Positions 59,676-64,000 of a stretch of DNA of 64,000 nt are shown piece by piece (positions within the stretch are counted from its first letter, which is position 1; every line of letters starts with the position of its first letter). The stretch is from Epithemia pelagica (lineage: Eukaryota > Bacillariophyta > Bacillariophyceae > Surirellales > Surirellaceae): NCBI GenBank assembly GCA_946965045.2, contig OX337231.1, positions 1 to 64,000 of the forward strand, given 5' to 3'. Below the pieces are notes generated by a model, which was given only the letters and a program-made list of their open reading frames with translations, was not told where the DNA came from and made no database searches. Made by a program: the position numbers and the translations under genes.

Positions 59676-62600
59676 CGGTCCATCAGCATGCTCTCCAAAG
59701 ACCTGGAAGTAGCAACATCCACCTGTGAGCTCGACAGTCATGCCGACACGTGTTGTCCTGGCAGTATCTGTTTAAAACTCTACGAGACGGACAAGGCAGA
59801 AGTGAGCGGCTTCACCAACACGCTCGGCAGTATCAAAGAAACCCCAATCATCACAGGGGTAGTTGCATACGATGATCCTGTTTCAGGAGAAACGTACCTT
59901 CTGTACTTTCACCAGTCATTGCATCTTCCCATGATGGACAAATGCCTTCTCAACCCTAATCAAATGAGGGATGCAGGCATCGTGGTGAATGATGTTCCTT
60001 TGAAGTACTTGAAAGAAGAACAAAGAGAAGCAACTTCTCATTCAATTGTTGCTCCAATAGACGGACAAAGCGAGAACCTCATTATTCCCTTCAATCTTGT
60101 GGGAGTCATGAGTAGTTTCACCGTAAGGAAACCAACATGGGACGAGATAAAAGAAGTCGATCCGTCCAATAGAATCCACATGACGAATGAAAACCCAGAA
60201 TGGAGTCCGAATGACTCAACAGATGATGTTGATGAAAGTAAACTCCGGATTGACTTGGGTAGTAATTCGATCAGAAAGAAAGAACCAAGAAATTTACACC
60301 AACGAATGGCATGGATGGTCCGTGTGAATACAAGGACGATAGCTGACATCCGCCATCGTCGAAAGGGGACCATTGACCCCATAACTCTGTCAACAAGATG
60401 GGGAATAGGAATCCCAACAGCTGAAAAGACTTGTGCTGCGACGACTCAATTGGGGATCCGTGACTTCTCAGAGTCAATTGGCAGCAGAAGGTTGAAACAT
60501 ACCTCGTATCAACTCAAGCACAGGAGGCTAAGAGCAGATGTTTACACCGACACTCTCTTTTCGGACATAAAGTCCCTCGGCCAGAATACCTGTGGGCAGA
60601 TTTATGCCACCGAATTTGGCTGGGTACAATTTTACCCAATGCAAAAGAAGAAAGATGCTCATCGTACGTTGGAACAAGTCTTTAATGACTTTGGAGTTTT
60701 CAACAGTGTCATCCCCGACAATGCGCCGGAGTTGACCAGTGGTACGTTTCGGAAGACCGCCCATAAGTTTGGTTGTCGCATAAGGCCCATAGAGGCATGG
60801 ACACCAAATCAAAATTTAGCGGAGGCCAACATCAGAGAATTAAAGCGTATGTACAGGCGAGAAATGAGGAGAACAAATTGCCCTGGAGTTCTTTGGGACC
60901 ATTGTCTCGAACTAATGGCACGGAGAAGGTCGCACACTGTGTTGACATCCAGTCCGTATGATGAAGGCCCACCAATGAAGGTCCTGACTGGTGACACACC
61001 AGACATTTCGCATTTAGTGGAGCATCGATGGTATGACCCCGTTTGGTATTCGAATCCCGGATTCGAAGGCAGGAAACTGGGAAGATGGTTAGGCCCGAGC
61101 CACAGTGTAGGGCAAGCCATGAGTTCAAAAATACTCACCGCAAAAGGGAAGATCGTGCACAGAACATCTGTCTGGCCGTTGTCCATAGAAAAATCACATG
61201 ATGAGACATTCGCAGCTCAGAAGGACCAGTTTGACGACTCCCTAAGAGAGGCACTGGGAGCACGAATGGAAGGTCTACCACCAGATGAAGACGACGACCC
61301 AGATGAATATGACACCACAACTCCGCATTATGAACCCTATGAAGACGACGAGCAAGGGGACGTTAGAAAGCCCGAGATGGATGAGCACAAGGTGGACTCA
61401 TATGACAAGTTGATTTCTGCCAAGGTAATGCTTCCACTCGGTGATTCCCTGAGGGCCGGTCAAGTTAAAAGGAGAAAGCGGGATGCGAGTGGTAATTTGG
61501 TTGGTCGTGCATCCACGAATCCTTACCTCGATACCTCCATGTATGAGGTAGAATTCCAAGATGGGCATGTAGAGGCTTATGCAGCCAATATCATTGCCGA
61601 GAACATATACGAACAATTAGACGACGAGGGCAATCGTTATCGTCTCATTGATCAAATAATTGATCATAAGAAAGATGCTCGTGCAATCCCCTTGTCGGAC
61701 AGCACAATCACTTTAAATGGGCGCGAACACAAGAAAAGAACGACAAGAGGATGGTCGCTCTGTGTTCAATGGCGCGATGGCTCAACAAGTTGGGAACTCT
61801 TGAAGGACCTAAAGGAATCAAACCCTCTTGAGGTCGCAGAGTATGCGGTTGCCAATATGATCGACAAAGAACCCGCTTTTGCATGGTGGGTCGGGTTCAC
61901 ATTGAAAAGAAGAGACCGACTCATTAAAGCTGCCAAAACAACAAGGTACATGAGAAAATGGCAAAAGTATGGGATAGAAATCCCGAAGACGGTCGAGAGA
62001 GCATTGCAAATCGATAAGGAGACAGGTACTGACTTTTGGGCGAAAGCACTCCGTCTCGAAATGTCGAAGATAGTACCAGCAGTGAAGATCTTGGACGAGG
62101 GAGTCCCACATCCCGTGGGGCATCAGATCATTCCGTGTCACATCGTTTTTGATGTTAAAATGGACTTCACCAGGAAGGCCAGGTTCGTCGCAGGAGGCCA
62201 TAAGACTCAGGAACCTGAGACCCCAACTTATGCGAGCGTTGTGTCAAGGGAAAGCGTCAGAATTGGCTTCCTCTTAGCCGCTCTGAATGGTATTGACGTG
62301 ATTGCTGCAGACATCGCTGGAGCTTACTTGAATGCTCCATGCCATGAAAGGATTTGCATGAAATGTGGATTGGAGTTTGGCAAAGAATTTGAAGGCCGTT
62401 TTGCCATCATTACCAAAGCATTATATGGCTTAAAAACGAGCGCATTCGCCTGGAGAGAACACCTGTCCGCAACGTTGCAGGAGTCACTTGGGTTTCAAGC
62501 CTGTAGGGCAGACCCCGACGTCTACATGCGTCCGTCAACAAAATCGGATGGTACAAAGTATTATGAACTGGTATTCATATACATTGATGATGTACTCGTG

Positions 62601-63659
62601 ATTTCGAACCAAGGGAAAGAGATCTTGAACATGTTGGATCAGCATTATTTGCTGAAACCTGATTCGGTCGGCCCTCCTAAATTATATCTCGGCAACCAGG
62701 TGGAGACGTTTGACATCGACAACGATAGTTCGAAGCGTTGTTGGGCTTTAAGCTCCAGGAGATACGCCAAAGAAGCGATCAGGAATGTTCAAACATGGAT
62801 GGATGGTCGAGGGATGCAACTCAAGACGAGGACATCCGGCGTCTTACCTTCTAATTATCGTCCAGAATTGGACACGAGTTCCTACTGTGACCCTGATTGG
62901 ATGAACTTCTATCAGCAACAGATCGGTGTTTTAAGATGGTTAGTTGAGCTCGGCCGTATAGACATCACGGCGGAAGTATCAATGCTGGCAGCGTTCTTGG
63001 CTGCACCAAGAGAAGGTCATGTGCACGCTATGCTACATATATTCGCGTACATCAATACACACGATCGGTCAAGGTTGGTACTGGACCCAGAGTACATCAC
63101 TCATGGGGAAGAACCTTCAGCGGATTGGACAGGGTTTTATCCAGACTCTAAAGAGGAGATTCCCCCTGATGCACCAGAACCGCTCGGCAAGGCAGTACAA
63201 ATGACCGCTTTCGTCGATTCAGATCATGCTGGCGATTTAGTCACAAGGAGATCAAGAACAGGAGTGTTGATCTTCTTGAACAGAGCTCCCATCAATTGGT
63301 ACAGTAAAAAGCAGACGAGCGTAGAAACATCTACATTTGGGTCTGAGTTCATGGCCTTGAAAGTTGGTGTGGAGATGATTAAAGGACTCCGATACAAATT
63401 AAGGATGATGGGTGTCCCATTGGAGGGGCATACCCATATCAGAGTCGACAACATGTCAGTTGTCCAGAACAGTTCAAGGCCCGAGTCAGTACTGCGAAAG
63501 AAGTCCAATGCGATAGCATATCATTTTGTTCGTGAGAATGTGGCGAATGGTACTTGTCGTATTGCTTATGAACCTTCTCGTACTAACCTTGCAGATCTTT
63601 TAACCAAGATTCAGACAGGAACGGAAAGGACTCGTTTGGCATCAATGATATTGTTCTAA
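59676..63659 (+). CDS. Copia Pol (protease, integrase, reverse transcriptase, RNase H)
   Basis: About 1327 codons follow the Gag TGA in the same frame; the first internal ATG is at 59688. The order is: protease with CELDSHADTCCPGS near the start; integrase core with D (VYTDTLFSD), D (IPDNAPEL) and E (NLAEANIREL); a region with DTSMYEVEFQDGHVEAY; reverse transcriptase with VVSRESVRIGFLLAAL, IAADIAGAYLNAP and the active-site FIYIDDVLVIS; RNase H with AFVDSDHAGDLVTRRS and FGSEFMALK. The order integrase then reverse transcriptase identifies Ty1/copia. No frameshift or internal stop is seen, so it is probably active or recently so. It copies the element's RNA to DNA and inserts it into the genome. 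Confidence 0.92.
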   Translation, partial: RSISMLSKDLEVATSTCELDSHADTCCPGSICLKLYETDKAEVSGFTNTLGSIKETPIITGVVAYDDPVSGETYLLYFHQSLHLPMMDKCLLNPNQMRDAGIVVNDVPLKYLKEEQREATSHSIVAPIDGQSENLIIPFNLVGVMSSFTVRKPTWDEIKEVDPSNRIHMTNENPEWSPNDSTDDVDESKLRIDLGSNSIRKKEPRNLHQRMAWMVRVNTRTIADIRHRRKGTIDPITLSTRWGIGIPTAEKTCAATTQLGIRDFSESIGSRRLKHTSYQLKHRRLRADVYTDTLFSDIKSLGQNTCGQIYATEFGWVQFYPMQKKKDAHRTLEQVFNDFGVFNSVIPDNAPELTSGTFRKTAHKFGCRIRPIEAWTPNQNLAEANIRELKRMYRREMRRTNCPGVLWDHCLELMARRRSHTVLTSSPYDEGPPMKVLTGDTPDISHLVEHRWYDPVWYSNPGFEGRKLGRWLGPSHSVGQAMSSKILTAKGKIVHRTSVWPLSIEKSHDETFAAQKDQFDDSLREALGARMEGLPPDEDDDPDEYDTTTPHYEPYEDDEQGDVRKPEMDEHKVDSYDKLISAKVMLPLGDSLRAGQVKRRKRDASGNLVGRASTNPYLDTSMYEVEFQDGHVEAYAANIIAENIYEQLDDEGNRYRLIDQIIDHKKDARAIPLSDSTITLNGREHKKRTTRGWSLCVQWRDGSTSWELLKDLKESNPLEVAEYAVANMIDKEPAFAWWVGFTLKRRDRLIKAAKTTRYMRKWQKYGIEIPKTVERALQIDKETGTDFWAKALRLEMSKIVPAVKILDEGVPHPVGHQIIPCHIVFDVKMDFTRKARFVAGGHKTQEPETPTYASVVSRESVRIGFLLAALNGIDVIAADIAGAYLNAPCHERICMKCGLEFGKEFEGRFAIITKALYGLKTSAFAWREHLSATLQESLGFQACRADPDVYMRPSTKSDGTKYYELVFIYIDDVLVISNQGKEILNMLDQHYLLKPDSVGPPKLYLGNQVETFDIDNDSSKRCWALSSRRYAKEAIRNVQTWMDGRGMQLKTRTSGVLPSNYRPELDTSSYCDPDWMNFYQQQIGVLRWLVELGRIDITAEVSMLAAFLAAPREGHVHAMLHIFAYINTHDRSRLVLDPEYITHGEEPSADWTGFYPDSKEEIPPDAPEPLGKAVQMTAFVDSDHAGDLVTRRSRTGVLIFLNRAPINWYSKKQTSVETSTFGSEFMALKVGVEMIKGLRYKLRMMGVPLEGHTHIRVDNMSVVQNSSRPESVLRKKSNAIAYHFVRENVANGTCRIAYEPSRTNLADLLTKIQTGTERTRLASMILF

Positions 63660-63804
63660 GTGCGTTTCCCGCCGACGTGTCGGGTTTGGGTACGTCCTGC
63701 ACTCATTGTGAATGGGCTTTAAGCAGGTTATGAAGAATGGAATGGTGAAATTGGGTATAGAGACACGATTACCCTAGCAAATAGCCAGTAAATCGCGAGG
63801 GGAC

Positions 63805-63926
63805 CAAGAAATGGTCGCGGTATTGTCGCGAGAATGGGCGAGATTTTAGCGAGACATAGTCCTCTAGGTTAGAGGCTCCTAATAGTCACTCTTTTGATTT
63901 TGAGACACTATCATGACCGTAATTTG
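63805..63926 (+). repeat. 3' LTR of copia element 1
   Basis: 122 bp, identical by eye to 57635-57756, preceded by the purine tract GAGGGGA at 63797-63803. No gene is visible after it. Confidence 0.88.
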
Positions 63927-64000
63927 CTCGTATCTACATTTTCAAAATAATGACCGTTCACCTTTTCCAACTTTCCCATAGACCGTGACTCCCTGAGTCA

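Larger units (their letters stand above)
57635..63926 (+). mobile_element. Ty1/copia LTR retrotransposon, element 1, apparently intact
   Basis: Two 122-bp LTRs, identical by eye (57635-57756 and 63805-63926), begin CAAGAAATGG and end GTAATTTG. CTCG flanks both ends (57631-57634 and 63927-63930) as a 4-bp target duplication. The primer-binding site is at 57757 and a purine-rich tract, GAGGGGA, at 63797-63803 precedes the 3' LTR. Gag and Pol frames are open and in the same frame, separated by one TGA. It inserted just upstream of the damaged GT23-like gene. All parts needed for movement appear present. Confidence 0.93.

Overview
The window reads as nuclear DNA of a eukaryotic alga, most likely a diatom. 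The signs are long TTAGGG telomere arrays, a plastid-type presequence resembling the diatom ASAFAP motif (HAF-TAP), diatom-style Ty1/copia elements, a short GT-AG intron and a mix of host and transposon genes. It is not one natural chromosome segment. A (TTAGGG)n tract (17981-18507) runs into exactly 200 N (18508-18707) and then into a (CCCTAA)n tract (18708-19209). Two different chromosome ends have been placed head to head, probably by scaffolding.

Left chromosome arm (1-18507, telomere on the right). Host-type genes are a plastid-targeted methyltransferase-Rieske oxygenase fusion (640-3390) and a divergent Kelch protein (3819-4901), separated by a palindrome-rich intergenic region. A complete piggyBac-like element follows (6699-11216) with a transposase and a spliced second gene. 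A truncated gene (12554-12923) marks the edge of the subtelomere. Beyond it lie two truncated copies of large helicase elements and the telomere, which cuts the last helicase at 17980.

Right chromosome arm (18708-64000, telomere on the left). The telomere is followed by a 178-bp satellite with higher-order structure that contains copies of the 3' end of the adjacent helicase gene. The full-length 1307-residue helicase gene (21951-25874) comes next. From there to 41904 is a chain of truncated elements of at least four related families (called A, B, C and D here). Internal to 41910 are a GT23-like fucosyltransferase gene and a damaged paralogue, a GT10 fucosyltransferase gene, a cysteine-rich membrane protein gene broken by an amber codon, and two Ty1/copia elements with identical LTRs.

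The most interesting system is this helicase element family. Each protein has an N-terminal C2H2-type zinc finger, a region whose Arg/Lys/Arg/His/Tyr residues are spaced as in tyrosine recombinases, a RecQ-like helicase (GGGKS, DEVH/DEIH) and C-terminal zinc knuckles. Thirteen seams join the pieces. Every seam is a single TTAGG(G) unit inverted relative to the chromosome's own telomere. On the telomere side is an intact element terminus, and on the centromere side is a truncated partner. In seven seams with an intact relative nearby, the break lies at a GGG. This is the pattern expected if linear elements with telomere repeats at both ends were repeatedly joined to eroded chromosome ends through GGG/CCC pairing. 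The three A-type upstream regions share palindromic iterons and E2F-like sites. The recombinase assignment and the end-capture model are inferences from the sequence alone.
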